A stretch of 64,000 nucleotides of DNA from Primorskyibacter marinus (lineage in GTDB: Bacteria; Pseudomonadota; Alphaproteobacteria; Rhodobacterales; Rhodobacteraceae), in contig NZ_QJSD01000005.1 of assembly GCF_003313245.1 (NCBI RefSeq), positions 111,303-175,302 on the forward strand, in the 5' to 3' direction. A program made the translations under genes and the position numbers. The notes beneath the pieces were generated by a model that searched no databases, was not told the origin of the DNA, and was given only the letters and a program-made list of their open reading frames with translations. Below, piece after piece: positions 53,223 through 62,350 of this stretch (the stretch's first letter is position 1; the number at the start of each line of letters is the position of its first letter).

Positions 53223-54125
53223 TCAAACCAGCCAGGGTTTGATTTCGGGGCGCTCAAGGACGGTGCGCATATGCGCTTCGGCCTTATCTTCGGACATGCG
53301 CAGGGTCATGGGCGCGCGCGTCTGGCCACAATCGATGCCAAGGACGCGGAAGGCGGCCTTCATGCCCGGCAGAACGCCGGTCTCCAGAAGCGCCTCGACA
53401 AAGATCTGGGATGCGTCCTGCAATTGCTGTGCGCGGGGCAGGTCGCCATCGCGCAGGGCGGTGTCCAGCGCAACATAAAGCTTGCCGAGGATGTTGTAGG
53501 TCGTTCCGATGCCGCCATCTGCGCCCAGCACGCCTCCGGTCATGTAAATCTCGTCGAAGCCGAAGAAATAGCTGCTGTCGGGGCGGCGGCGGCGCAGCAT
53601 CGAGAACTTGAACAGGTCGGTCGAGGTGAATTTGATTCCGGCGACGTTTGGCAGATCGAGGATGCGCACAAGCGAGTTCAGCGCGATCGGGCGGCCGGTG
53701 CGTACCGGCACCTCGTAGACGATCAGCGGCAGGTCGGTGGCGGCGGCCAGATCCGTGTAATACCCTTCGATCTCGGCGTCGCTGAACGGGTAGGAATGCG
53801 GCGGCAGGGCCGACAGCGCATGATACCCCAGATCCGAGGCGCGCTGTGCCAAACGGACAGAATCGCGCAGGTTGGGCAGGCCGACATGGGCGATCAGTCT
53901 TGCGCCGCTATCCTTGGCGCAATCGGCGACGACACCCTGCTGCTCGGCAAGCTCGTCCACCCCCAGAAGGCCCGATTCGCCGCTGCTGCCGCCGACATAT
54001 AGCCCGGCCAGCCCCTGCTTGAGGACATAGTCGGTCAGGCCTCGCTGTCGGGTTTCGTCGAAGGCCCCGTCATCAGCGAGGCCAGTCATCAGCGCGGCAT
54101 ACATGCCAGTCAGTCGTTCGGTCAT
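53223..54125 (-). CDS. nanA: N-acetylneuraminate lyase
   Basis: 300 residues of the DHDPS/NAL superfamily. The NAL-type signature GLYVGGSSGESGLL (versus GTTGE in DapA), Schiff-base lysine in IKFTSTD, Tyr in VYEVP, and FGFDEIYMTGGVLGADGGIGTTYNI are present. It splits sialic acid into N-acetylmannosamine and pyruvate in the cytoplasm. Divergent from nanR, with the NanR operator in between, and followed by nanM in the same direction. Confidence 0.94.
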   Translation of the reverse strand: MTERLTGMYAALMTGLADDGAFDETRQRGLTDYVLKQGLAGLYVGGSSGESGLLGVDELAEQQGVVADCAKDSGARLIAHVGLPNLRDSVRLAQRASDLGYHALSALPPHSYPFSDAEIEGYYTDLAAATDLPLIVYEVPVRTGRPIALNSLVRILDLPNVAGIKFTSTDLFKFSMLRRRRPDSSYFFGFDEIYMTGGVLGADGGIGTTYNILGKLYVALDTALRDGDLPRAQQLQDASQIFVEALLETGVLPGMKAAFRVLGIDCGQTRAPMTLRMSEDKAEAHMRTVLERPEIKPWLV

Positions 54126-54237
54126 CGTCGGGCTCTACCTTTTGCCATGCCGCGCCATTGTGACAAGCCGGGATCCGGCTGGACTAACAAAAGCACGGCG
54201 ATAAATCATTTCTGGCAATATACGAATGAATTTTAGT

Positions 54238-54265
54238 TTGACAAGATAATAATATGGTAATACCA
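54238..54265 (+). promoter_or_regulatory. Candidate -35 box and GntR-type operator upstream of nanR
   Basis: TTGACA at 54238-54243 is followed by the perfect palindrome TGGTA-A-TACCA at 54255-54265, which would cover the -10 region. FCD-type GntR regulators are known to bind TNGTNNNACNA-like palindromes, so NanR is the likely binder. Location in an AT-rich patch in the nanA/nanR divergent region supports this; binding is inferred. Confidence 0.6.
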
Positions 54266-54287
54266 AATGCAGTAAGAGGAGAGACCA

Positions 54288-55031
54288 TTGGACACTGATG
54301 CTGCTGATATCCATGCGCCCCGACGCACGCCGGACCTGATCGCCGATACGCTGATCGGTGAGATCCGGGGCGGGGTGTTCGCGCCCGACGCGCCTCTGCC
54401 GACAGAGCGCGACCTGTGCGAGCGGTTCTCTGCTTCGCGGCCCACGGTGCGCGAGGCGCTGGCCCAGATGCAGATGCGCGGCTATCTTACCGCCGGGGCG
54501 GGCAAGCGGCCTCGCGCGACACTTCCCTCGATTGCGACGGTGCTGCGAGGGACCGGCGATCTGATCCGTGAAGTGCTGGGCGACGCCGAAAGCGGCGCGC
54601 ATCTTGAGCAAATGCGCCAGTTCATCGAAACCGGTGCCGCACGCGAGGCTGCAAAGCGTGCCGACAATATCCAGCTGGCCAAGTTGCAGGCCGCGCTTGA
54701 GAAGAACTTCGACGCTGTCGGTACGGCCGATTTTGCGCCGACCGACATCGCGTTCCATCGCGCCCTTGTTTCGGTTGTCGGCAATCCGGTCATTCTGACG
54801 CTGCACGACATGTTCGTCAGCACGATGATCGCGCAACGACCCCCGACGCCGAATGCACTGCGCTACGATCAGATCGCCTATGACGAACATCGCGAGATCT
54901 ATCAGGCGGTTCTGGATGGCGATGTCGTCACCGCGACCGATGTGATGGATCGGCATCTGACGCGGTCCTATCGGGCGCGGCTCAAGGCACCGCAGCTGTC
55001 GCCGGAAACCGGCGGACGCACCACGCACTGA
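54288..55031 (+). CDS. nanR: GntR-family (FadR/FCD) regulator of sialic acid genes
   Basis: 247 residues with a TTG start at 54288 (GAGGAGAG just upstream; the first in-frame ATG lies well inside the DNA-binding domain). The N-terminal winged helix reads LPTERDLCERFSASRPTVREALAQMQMRGYL; the C-terminal FCD domain has MRQFIETGAAREAA, FHRALVSVVGNPV and HREIYQAVLDGD, with the Asp/His metal ligands. In the sialic-acid locus it should be the repressor responding to N-acetylneuraminate. A hairpin (GGCGGA/TCCGCC at 55037-55052) separates it from siaP. Confidence 0.86.
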   Translation: MDTDAADIHAPRRTPDLIADTLIGEIRGGVFAPDAPLPTERDLCERFSASRPTVREALAQMQMRGYLTAGAGKRPRATLPSIATVLRGTGDLIREVLGDAESGAHLEQMRQFIETGAAREAAKRADNIQLAKLQAALEKNFDAVGTADFAPTDIAFHRALVSVVGNPVILTLHDMFVSTMIAQRPPTPNALRYDQIAYDEHREIYQAVLDGDVVTATDVMDRHLTRSYRARLKAPQLSPETGGRTTH

Positions 55032-55078
55032 CAACCGGCGGACCTGTCCGCCATTCATCGAACATCAAGGAGGATATG

Positions 55079-56041
55079 ATGAAACTCAAGACAACTCTTT
55101 TCGCCTGTGCGGCGACCCTGGCGCTGGCCGCTCCGGCGATGGCCGAACGTGAGCTGACCTTCGGTCTGCAAGACAACGAAGCCTCGAACGTCTACAAGGG
55201 CGCGCAGGAATTCGCATCCAAGCTGGAGGAAATCTCGGGCGGTGAGCTGACCGTGAACCTGTTCCCGTCCTCGACGCTTGGCGATTTCAAGGCGATGGTC
55301 GCGCAGCTTCAGGCGGGCGAGCTGGACATGGTCATCACCGGCTATCCCGACATGAGCTATATCATTCCCGAACTGAACCTGATCGGCGCGCCTTACGTTG
55401 CCGACGATTTCGCCCATCTCAAAGACATCATCGCCGGTGACTGGGGTCAGGAAATGTCGGCGAAGTTCGAGGAAAAGGGCGTTCATCTTCTGGATGTCTG
55501 GTATTACGGCACCCGCCAGACCACATCGAACCGGGCGATCGAATCCATCGACGACATGGCGGGTTTGCGTCTGCGCACGCCCAACGTGCCCTTCCTGATC
55601 GCCTATGCGGAAAATGTCGGCGCGACGCCCGCTCCGGTCGCCTTCGCCGAGGTTTATCTTGCGCTTCAGACCAATCAGGTCGACGCCGAGGAAAACCCGT
55701 TGCCGACCATCGAGGCGATGAAGTTCTACGAGGTTCAAAGCCATGTCGCGATGACCAACCATTTCGTCGCCTCGGCGGCGGTGCAGATTTCCGACGATCT
55801 GTGGGACAGCCTGAGCGACGACGAAAAGGGCTGGATCACCGAGGCGGTCGCGGCCGGTGGCGAGTTGAACAACAGCCTGACCCAACAGGCCGAGGAAGAC
55901 CTGATCGCCACCTTTGAAGAGCGCGGCCTGACCATCACCCGCCCCGATCTGGCACCGTTCCGCGACGCGATGCAGCCCTATTACGACACGCTCGAAGAGC
56001 AGTTCGGTGAAGGTGCCATCGCCCGCGTGCGCGGCGAATAA
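55079..56041 (+). CDS. siaP: TRAP transporter sialic acid-binding protein
   Basis: 320 residues; ATG 55079 with AAGGAGG five bases upstream (the adjacent ATG 55076 is too close). Signal peptide to residue ~22 (PAMA). The closeness to H. influenzae SiaP is plain from memory: YYGTRQTTSNRAIESIDDMAG, LRLRTPNVP, FAEVYLALQTNQVDAEENPL and FYEVQSHVAMTNH. Arg166 in LRLRTP corresponds to the carboxylate-binding arginine of SiaP. It captures N-acetylneuraminate in the periplasm for SiaQM. Confidence 0.95.
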   Translation: MKLKTTLFACAATLALAAPAMAERELTFGLQDNEASNVYKGAQEFASKLEEISGGELTVNLFPSSTLGDFKAMVAQLQAGELDMVITGYPDMSYIIPELNLIGAPYVADDFAHLKDIIAGDWGQEMSAKFEEKGVHLLDVWYYGTRQTTSNRAIESIDDMAGLRLRTPNVPFLIAYAENVGATPAPVAFAEVYLALQTNQVDAEENPLPTIEAMKFYEVQSHVAMTNHFVASAAVQISDDLWDSLSDDEKGWITEAVAAGGELNNSLTQQAEEDLIATFEERGLTITRPDLAPFRDAMQPYYDTLEEQFGEGAIARVRGE

Positions 56042-56047
56042 GCAATC

Positions 56048-56077
56048 TTTCTGCGGGCGTTGCTGCGCCCGCAGAAA
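56048..56077 (+). terminator. Strong hairpin between siaP and siaQ
   Basis: TTTCTGCGGGCG and CGCCCGCAGAAA form a perfect 12-bp stem with a 6-nt loop, seven bases after the siaP stop. It probably attenuates or stabilises so that SiaP is made in excess. Confidence 0.75.
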
Positions 56078-56103
56078 TCATCTGTCCGGAGGGGGCTAGG
56101 CCG

Positions 56104-56583
56104 TTGAAATATCCGCGTAACTACAGCATCGAGGGCATCGTCGCATCGGTGCTTTTCATCGTTCTGATCGGTGTCGTCCTGATCCAGGTCTTTGGTCGCA
56201 CGCCGCTGTTTCGCGGCCCGGTCTGGACCGAAGAGGCCGCGCGTTGGCTTTGGGTCTGGATGGCCTTCATCGGCATTGCCGAGGTCGAACGTCAGGACGG
56301 TCAGCTCAAGATGGCCTTTCTGGCAGAGCTGCTGCCAGCCGGTGCGCGCCGCATCCTCTATACCGTGATCGACCTCGTCTATCTGGGTATTGTCGGGCAT
56401 CTGACCTGGATCGGTTACAGGACCGTTCTGCGGACCTGGGACAACGTCACCGTCACCCTGCCGACAACCGACGCGGTGCTTTACGCTTCCGGCCTTGTCG
56501 CCGCCATCCTGATATTCCACCGGATCGTGCGCCGCCTGCTGGGCCGCCGCGATGTTTCTGTCACGCGGGAGCCAACACTATGA
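56104..56583 (+). CDS. siaQ: TRAP transporter small membrane subunit
   Basis: 159 residues with a TTG start at 56104 behind GGAGGGGG. Four transmembrane helices, as in DctQ proteins; RWLWVWMAFIGIAEVERQDG is the conserved region of the family. In H. influenzae it is fused to SiaM; here it is separate, with the stop overlapping the siaM start (ATGA). Confidence 0.92.
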   Translation: MKYPRNYSIEGIVASVLFIVLIGVVLIQVFGRTPLFRGPVWTEEAARWLWVWMAFIGIAEVERQDGQLKMAFLAELLPAGARRILYTVIDLVYLGIVGHLTWIGYRTVLRTWDNVTVTLPTTDAVLYASGLVAAILIFHRIVRRLLGRRDVSVTREPTL

Positions 56584-57854
56584 TCCTTGCCACCGTCGGT
56601 ATTCTTTGGCTGATCTTCGTGCTGATCGGTGTGCCCATCGGGATCGCCATGATCTTCGTGTCGATGGGCTATTTTTATTACACCGGCATGGGCATCAGCT
56701 TTGCCATGCAGCGGATGACGGACGGGCTCAACAGCTTTCCGCTGCTTGCCGTGCCGCTGTTCATTCTGGCGGCGGGTGTGCTGAACTCGGCGGGCATCAC
56801 CAATCACCTGTTTGGTTTCGCGCGCAGTCTTGTCGGCCATGTCACCGGCGGGCTGGGGCATGTCAACGTTTTGGCGTCGCTGTTCTTTTCCGGCATGTCT
56901 GGCTCGGCCTTGGCCGATGCCGGCGGTCTGGGCAAGATGGAGATCGAGGCGATGCGCGACGCGGGCTATGACGACGATTTCGCCGGTGCCGTGACCGCCG
57001 CCTCGTCGATGATCGGCCCGCTGGTGCCGCCCTCCATCACCATGGTGCTGTATGGCGTGATCGCCAACGTCTCGATCGGCAAGCTGTTTCTGGGGGGCAT
57101 CGTTCCGGGTGTCTTGTGTGCCGTGGCGCTGATGGTCATGGTCTGGTTCATCGCCCGCAAACGCGACTACCCGCGCGATCCGCGCAGCTCTGCGGGTGAA
57201 ATCGGCACGCTGTTTGTGAAATCCCTGCCTGCGCTGATGACCCCGGTGGTCATCGTCGGCGGCATCTTCTCGGGTCTGTTCTCGCCCACCGAAGCCGCGG
57301 CGATCACCGTGCTTTACGCGATCATGATCGACCTGATCTTTTACCGCGAACTGACCTTCCGCAAGCTGTGGGACTCGATCTATGACACCACGGTCACATC
57401 GGCCTCCATCGCGACAATCGTGGCGGGTGTCGGATTGCTGAGCTTTATCATGGCACGCGAGCAGGCACCGCAGCAGATCGCCACCTTCTTCCTGTCAATC
57501 GCCGACAGCCCGGTCACTTTCCTGATCGCGGTCAATCTGATGATCTTCTTTCTGGGTTGTTTTATCGAGGCGTTGGTGATCCTGCTGGTGGTCGTGCCCA
57601 TTCTGGTGCCGGTTGCCATGGGCTTTGGCATCGACCCTGTGCATTTCGGCATCATCACCGTGCTGAACCTGATGATCTCGATCCTGACGCCGCCGATGGG
57701 CATGGCCCTGTTCGTGGTGGCCCAGGTCGGCGGCATTCCCTATCAGCGTCTGGCAAAGGCGATCCTGCCTTGGCTGATCCCGCCCTTCGTGGTTCTGATC
57801 CTGGTCTGCGCCTTCCCGATCCTGTCAACCGGCCTTCCGAGCCTGATGGACTGA
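56580..57854 (+). CDS. siaM: TRAP transporter large membrane subunit
   Basis: 424 residues from ATG 56580, overlapping the siaQ stop. A DctM-type protein with about 12 transmembrane or hairpin segments; the family motifs [36 protein letters not shown] and [15 protein letters not shown] are visible. It carries sodium-coupled sialic acid uptake with SiaP and SiaQ. Stop overlaps nanE (TGATG). Confidence 0.95.
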   Translation: MILATVGILWLIFVLIGVPIGIAMIFVSMGYFYYTGMGISFAMQRMTDGLNSFPLLAVPLFILAAGVLNSAGITNHLFGFARSLVGHVTGGLGHVNVLASLFFSGMSGSALADAGGLGKMEIEAMRDAGYDDDFAGAVTAASSMIGPLVPPSITMVLYGVIANVSIGKLFLGGIVPGVLCAVALMVMVWFIARKRDYPRDPRSSAGEIGTLFVKSLPALMTPVVIVGGIFSGLFSPTEAAAITVLYAIMIDLIFYRELTFRKLWDSIYDTTVTSASIATIVAGVGLLSFIMAREQAPQQIATFFLSIADSPVTFLIAVNLMIFFLGCFIEALVILLVVVPILVPVAMGFGIDPVHFGIITVLNLMISILTPPMGMALFVVAQVGGIPYQRLAKAILPWLIPPFVVLILVCAFPILSTGLPSLMD

Positions 57855-58555
57855 TGAACATGACTGTACTTGAAACCTTGCGCGGCGGTCTTGTCGTGTC
57901 CTGTCAGCCGGTCGATGACGGGCCGCTGGATCACCCCGAGATTGTCGCCGCGATGGCCACCGCCGCCGTGGCGGGGGGCGCGGCTGGTTTGCGGATCGAG
58001 GGCGCGGAAAACCTTGCCGCTGTCAGGCCGCGCGTGTCGGTGCCGATCATCGGTATCCTCAAGCGCGATCTTGACGACAGCCCGGTCCGGATCACGCCTT
58101 ATTTGGCCGATGTAAAGGCGCTGGCAGAGGCCGGGGCCGACATCATCGCCTATGACGCCACAGACCGGCCCCGCCCGGAAACGACGGCAGCGACCGTTGC
58201 AGCAATCCACGCGGCAGGAAAGCTGGCGATGGCCGATTGCTCCAGCCTTGAAGATGGCAAGCGGGCGCTGAAGGAAGGGGCCGCGATCCTCGGCACCACG
58301 CTGTCGGGCTATACCGAGCAGACCGCCGGTCGAAGCGAGGGCGTGGACTATGACCTGATCCGCGCCTTTCACGATCTGGGCGCTTTCGTCATGGCCGAGG
58401 GCCGGGTCAACACGCCCGAGCTTGCAGGCAGCGCGATGGCTGCCGGGGCGGATGCGGTCACGGTCGGCACGGCCCTGACGCGGCTGGAACATGTCACCGG
58501 TTGGTTCCATGATGCGGTTGCACAGGTCGTCGCACGGACTGTCGAGACGCGGTAA
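57854..58555 (+). CDS. nanE: N-acetylmannosamine-6-phosphate 2-epimerase
   Basis: 233 residues with the start overlapping the siaM stop. A TIM barrel with [17 protein letters not shown] at the start, [14 protein letters not shown], and [17 protein letters not shown], the NanE-type motifs. It converts ManNAc-6-P to GlcNAc-6-P. Stop overlaps nanK (TAATG). Length and motifs are normal for the family. Confidence 0.94.
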   Translation: MNMTVLETLRGGLVVSCQPVDDGPLDHPEIVAAMATAAVAGGAAGLRIEGAENLAAVRPRVSVPIIGILKRDLDDSPVRITPYLADVKALAEAGADIIAYDATDRPRPETTAATVAAIHAAGKLAMADCSSLEDGKRALKEGAAILGTTLSGYTEQTAGRSEGVDYDLIRAFHDLGAFVMAEGRVNTPELAGSAMAAGADAVTVGTALTRLEHVTGWFHDAVAQVVARTVETR

Positions 58556-59463
58556 TGCAGAACATGACACGCAGCACCCTGACCGGATTTGCCGCCGATC
58601 TGGGCGGGACAAAGATCGCCGCCGCGCGGATCGAGCAAGGCGTCGTGGCCGAACGGCTGATCGCGCCGACCGATGCCGCCGCCGATCCCGATGCCCAGAT
58701 CGCGGCGATCCGAACCCTGCTGGACAAGCTCGGCCACGAACATGGCGCGCCTCTGGGTGTCGCTGTTGCCGGACGGGTCGACAGGGCAGGGGCGTGGCAC
58801 GCGGTCAATCGCGGCACGCTGCCTGCCATCCTTGGCTTTGCGCTGGAACAGACTTTGGTGCGCGATCTGGGGGCTGCGACATGTCTGAACGATGCCGCCG
58901 CCGCCGCCTTGGCCGAAGGCCTGTTCGGCGCGGGAAGCCGCAGTGACAGCTTTGCGTATCTTACCGTGTCCACCGGTGTCGGCGGCGGGCTGGTCATCGC
59001 GAACCAATTGATTGCCAGCGAGAGCGGGCTGGCCGGGCATGTCGGCTTTGTCTCCAGCCGTCACGCCAGCGGACCCTGCGGCAGCGGTCGCATGGCAACG
59101 GTCGAAAGCATTGCGGGCGGTCGCGGTATCGCCGCCGCCGCTGCGGCTGCCGGTCACGCCGATACGGACGCGCGCGCGGTGTTTGCCGCCGCGGCCAACG
59201 GGCAGGGCTGGGCCGACCGGATCATCGCAACCTCCGCCAGCGCGGTGGCGACCCTGATCGGCGATCTGACTGCCATTCTGGGACTCGACACGGTGGCGAT
59301 GGGCGGAAGTATCGGGCTGGCACCTGGATATATCGACCGCACCCGCGAAGCACAGGCCGAAGAGCCTAAGCTGTTTCGCCCGCGTCTTGTGCCCGCAACG
59401 CTTGGCCATGACGCACCGCTGATCGGCGCGCTGGCGGCACATCTGAGAAAGGAAACCCCATGA
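58555..59463 (+). CDS. nanK: N-acetylmannosamine kinase (ROK family)
   Basis: 302 residues of the ROK family: ATP-binding AADLGGTKIAAARI at the start, VSTGVGGGLVI, and GHVGFV with the substrate His. It phosphorylates ManNAc. The zinc-binding motif of typical NanK (CGCGRTGCVE) here reads CGSGRMATVE (Cys175 kept, the other two cysteines replaced by Ser177 and Thr182), so the zinc site seems lost although the following sequence is well conserved. The start is taken at 58555 overlapping the nanE stop; an ATG at 58564 is also possible. Confidence 0.9.
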   Translation: MQNMTRSTLTGFAADLGGTKIAAARIEQGVVAERLIAPTDAAADPDAQIAAIRTLLDKLGHEHGAPLGVAVAGRVDRAGAWHAVNRGTLPAILGFALEQTLVRDLGAATCLNDAAAAALAEGLFGAGSRSDSFAYLTVSTGVGGGLVIANQLIASESGLAGHVGFVSSRHASGPCGSGRMATVESIAGGRGIAAAAAAAGHADTDARAVFAAAANGQGWADRIIATSASAVATLIGDLTAILGLDTVAMGGSIGLAPGYIDRTREAQAEEPKLFRPRLVPATLGHDAPLIGALAAHLRKETP

Positions 59464-60242
59464 AGGTCTTGATCCTTCCCGACGAACAGGCGGCCATGCA
59501 GCGTGCCGCTGATATTGTGGCACGCACCGTGACCGCGACACCCGATGCCGTTCTGGGGCTGGCAACCGGCGGCACGATGCTGCCGCTTTACGAGGCGCTG
59601 GCACAGCGTCACCGCGAGGACGGGCTTTCGTTTGCAAAAACGACCAGCTTCAACCTTGACGAATATATCGGGCTGGCACCGGATCATCCCTGCTCTTATC
59701 ACACTTATATGCAGGACGCGTTCTTCAGCCATGTCGATATCGACCCGGCGCGCGCCCATCTGCCGAAAGGCGATGCCCCCGATCCGCAAGCGGCGTCGCT
59801 GGAATACGAGGCGCTGATCGCGGCCGCGGGCGGCATTGATCTGCAACTTCTGGGGATTGGCCAAAACGGGCATATCGGCTTTAACGAACCGACCGCCAGC
59901 CTTGGCTCGCGCACGCGGGTCAAGACCCTGACGACAAGCACCCGTCGCGCCAACCAGCGCTATTTCGCATCCTTTGAAGAGACCCCGCGCTACGCCATAA
60001 CCATGGGGGTCGCCACCATCCTCGCCTCCAGGGCCTGTGTGTTGCTCGCCACCGGAGAGGCCAAGGCCGACGCCGTCCTGCGCATGGTCGAGGGGCCGCT
60101 GAGCGCCGCTTGCCCGGCCTCGGCGTTGCAGCTTCACGCCTCTGCGACGGTCATACTCGACAAGGCGGCGGCAGGGGCGCTGACATTCACGGATTATTAT
60201 GAAAACGTGCATCCGGGAGGACGCGACAGTGCCTTCGACTGA
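59460..60242 (+). CDS. nagB: Glucosamine-6-phosphate deaminase
   Basis: 260 residues overlapping the nanK stop (ATGA). The family signatures GLATGGTMLPLY, FNLDEYIGL, GIGQNGHIGFNEP and the closing DKAAAGALT are present. It turns glucosamine-6-phosphate into fructose-6-phosphate and ammonia, the last step of the path. Confidence 0.95.
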   Translation: MKVLILPDEQAAMQRAADIVARTVTATPDAVLGLATGGTMLPLYEALAQRHREDGLSFAKTTSFNLDEYIGLAPDHPCSYHTYMQDAFFSHVDIDPARAHLPKGDAPDPQAASLEYEALIAAAGGIDLQLLGIGQNGHIGFNEPTASLGSRTRVKTLTTSTRRANQRYFASFEETPRYAITMGVATILASRACVLLATGEAKADAVLRMVEGPLSAACPASALQLHASATVILDKAAAGALTFTDYYENVHPGGRDSAFD

Positions 60243-61401
60243 GCCGGAACATCCGCAACGCGTCTTCGCGCATCAGCTATATGACGGGATCTGCGCCGAT
60301 CTGCGCCCCGACCAGATCATCGAGATGGCCAACGGGCGGATCACCGCTGTCCGGGCCGCGACCGCAGGCGATGCGCAGGACCGGACCGCCGTCGAGTTCG
60401 ATCTGGTAGCACCCGGCTTCATCGACCTTCAGATCAACGGGGCAGGGGACACGCAGTTCAACTTTGACCCAAGCCCCGAGGCTCTAGGGCGGATCGCGGC
60501 CGGGGCACGGCAGGGCGGCACCGCCTATATCCTGCCCACGTTCATTACCGCAGCGGGGCGTGATTACGCCCGCGCGATCAGCGCCGTGCAGGAGGCCATC
60601 ACCCAGGGCGTGCCGGGCATAATCGGGCTGCATCTTGAAGGTCCGTTCCTGTCTCATGCGCGCCCCGGTATCCACGACCCGAGCGCGATCCGCGCCATGG
60701 ATGCCGAGGATCTTGACCGGCTGACCGCCGCGCAAATCGGCACGCTGCTGTTGACCGTTGCGCCCGAAAACCTGCCTTCGGGCGCCTTGTCGCGCCTGAC
60801 CGCAGCCGGTATCCGCGTCTTTGCCGGGCATAGCGAGGCCAGCGCCGACCAGATCGCGCAGGCCGAGGCCGAGGGCCTTGTCGGCGTCACGCATCTGTTC
60901 AACGCAATGTCGCAGATGACCGGGCGCGAACCGGGGGTCGTGGGGGCCACGCTGGCCTCGCAAGGTCTGTTTGCCGGAATCATCGCGGATGGGCATCATG
61001 TCGACTGGCGCAACGTCGCGACCGCAGCGCGGCTGATGCCGGACCGGCTGTGCCTGGTGACCGACGCGATGTTGACCCTGGCCGGCCAGTTGACCGGGTT
61101 CGAACTTCACGGCGAGACGATCGAATTGCGCGGCACGCGATTGACAAACAAAACCGGGCGTCTGGCAGGCGCGCATATCAGCATGATCGACAGCGTGCGG
61201 AACATGATGGATCACGCGGGGCTTAGCCTGCTCGATGCTTTAAGGATGGCGACAGCAAACCCAGCCCGCGCATTGGGCCGGGCCGGGGAGATCGGGACAG
61301 TGCAACCGGGTGCGCGTGCGACACTCACCTGCCTGACACAAAGCCTGGACGTGGCCGCGGGTATGATCGATGGTCTGTTGCTGGATTTCAATAGCGGTTG
61401 A
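60229..61401 (+). CDS. nagA: N-acetylglucosamine-6-phosphate deacetylase
   Basis: 390 residues; GTG start at 60229 eight bases behind GGGAGG, overlapping the nagB end by 14 bp (an ATG ten codons earlier has no ribosome site). The amidohydrolase motifs GFIDLQINGAGD, HLEGPFLSHARPGIHD (metal Glu), FAGHSEA, GVTHLFNAMSQM and LVTDAM are clear. It deacetylates GlcNAc-6-P. Last gene of the sialic acid operon. Confidence 0.94.
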   Translation: MPSTEPEHPQRVFAHQLYDGICADLRPDQIIEMANGRITAVRAATAGDAQDRTAVEFDLVAPGFIDLQINGAGDTQFNFDPSPEALGRIAAGARQGGTAYILPTFITAAGRDYARAISAVQEAITQGVPGIIGLHLEGPFLSHARPGIHDPSAIRAMDAEDLDRLTAAQIGTLLLTVAPENLPSGALSRLTAAGIRVFAGHSEASADQIAQAEAEGLVGVTHLFNAMSQMTGREPGVVGATLASQGLFAGIIADGHHVDWRNVATAARLMPDRLCLVTDAMLTLAGQLTGFELHGETIELRGTRLTNKTGRLAGAHISMIDSVRNMMDHAGLSLLDALRMATANPARALGRAGEIGTVQPGARATLTCLTQSLDVAAGMIDGLLLDFNSG

Positions 61402-62095
61402 TCCGGAGGGTGACGCCAAATGTCTATGCGCGCAGATTGATCAACCGCTGCCGGAACGCGATGTTTTGGGCGGCACACCCGGCAAAACAGGTTTGTTTCC
61501 GGACGCGCGGCAATGGCATGATGCAATCATCGTCAGAGCTTCTCAGGGCAAGTTGATCTGCTGGGTATGGATCGCGGTATTCTGTCTTGCAGACCGCATT
61601 CGCTCCGTGCACATGACTTGAAGCTGATGCGGTGGATCGACGAACCGCAGATAGAAACTTTGTCAGCGCACCGCTGAATGATGAACCGTCTGCTTCGGCA
61701 AAAAGCTTCTCAACCGGACGTCTGCGTGTCGCAACCTGCATGGAGATCTTCGGCATCGATGCGCTGCTCGATCGCAAACCGGACTCAAGCACAGGATACA
61801 GGCTACATGAACCGGTGACGTTGGTGTAAACCCCCTGGATCAAACGGGCCGGCGTTTCGGGTGCCGCGGCCTGAGCAGGCACGATCAATCACTCTTTATG
61901 CACATCACAGTAGAGGGGCGCAGGCTTGCTCAAGATGCGCGCTGACCTTACATGCTACAAGCGTATATTTGGGCCTTGGGCGTCATAGCCAGATCGCTTC
62001 ATCCTCAATCAGGTCCATCAGATTCCGGGACTGAACAACCGACAAGAATTTAGAGGGTTGCGAGCCGTGAGTAAGCCGTGCTAAGCGCCCATCAC
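61402..62095. other. Gene-free region between nagA and tRNA-Ser
   Basis: About 690 bp without a supported gene. Several 60-150 codon frames occur on both strands, but none has a ribosome site or recognisable motif. GC content is lower than around it, suggesting decayed or foreign DNA. The minus-strand frame crossing the tRNA (ending in ERQGFEPW) is the usual antisense artefact of tRNA-Ser. Confidence 0.5.
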
Positions 62096-62185
62096 GGAGC
62101 GGTGGCCGAGTGGTCGAAGGCGCACGCCTGGAAAGTGTGTAGGCGGGAGACCGTCTCCAGGGTTCGAATCCCTGTCGCTCCGCCA
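62096..62185 (+). tRNA. tRNA-Ser (anticodon GGA)
   Basis: 90 nt including encoded CCA, with a long variable arm. Acceptor GGAGCGG, anticodon loop CTGGAAA between CACGC and GTGTG, variable stem GGCGGGAGACCGTCTC, T-loop TTCGAAT and the end CGCTCCGCCA. The 3' end of such tRNAs is a common integration site; broken phage-like genes follow. Confidence 0.96.
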
Positions 62186-62350
62186 TTATCCCGCGCGAAA
62201 GCGTTCTCCCCATCCGGCTACGGTCGGATTTTTCCGTTGTTTTCGAGGGTTATGCGGGAGAGGCTGAACACCGGTCACTTTGCCGGGAGGCCCGGAAGTG
62301 GACTCTCAGGGCCGATATTCTCTGGACCTGTTAACCGCATGCAATCCGGA

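Noticed and set aside
61424-61888. 154-codon minus-strand frame after nagA
   Set aside because: No ribosome site, no motifs, mixed composition; probably chance or decayed DNA.
61983-62213. Minus-strand frame containing ERQGFEPW over tRNA-Ser
   Set aside because: A well-known spurious protein produced by reading the antisense of tRNA-Ser genes.
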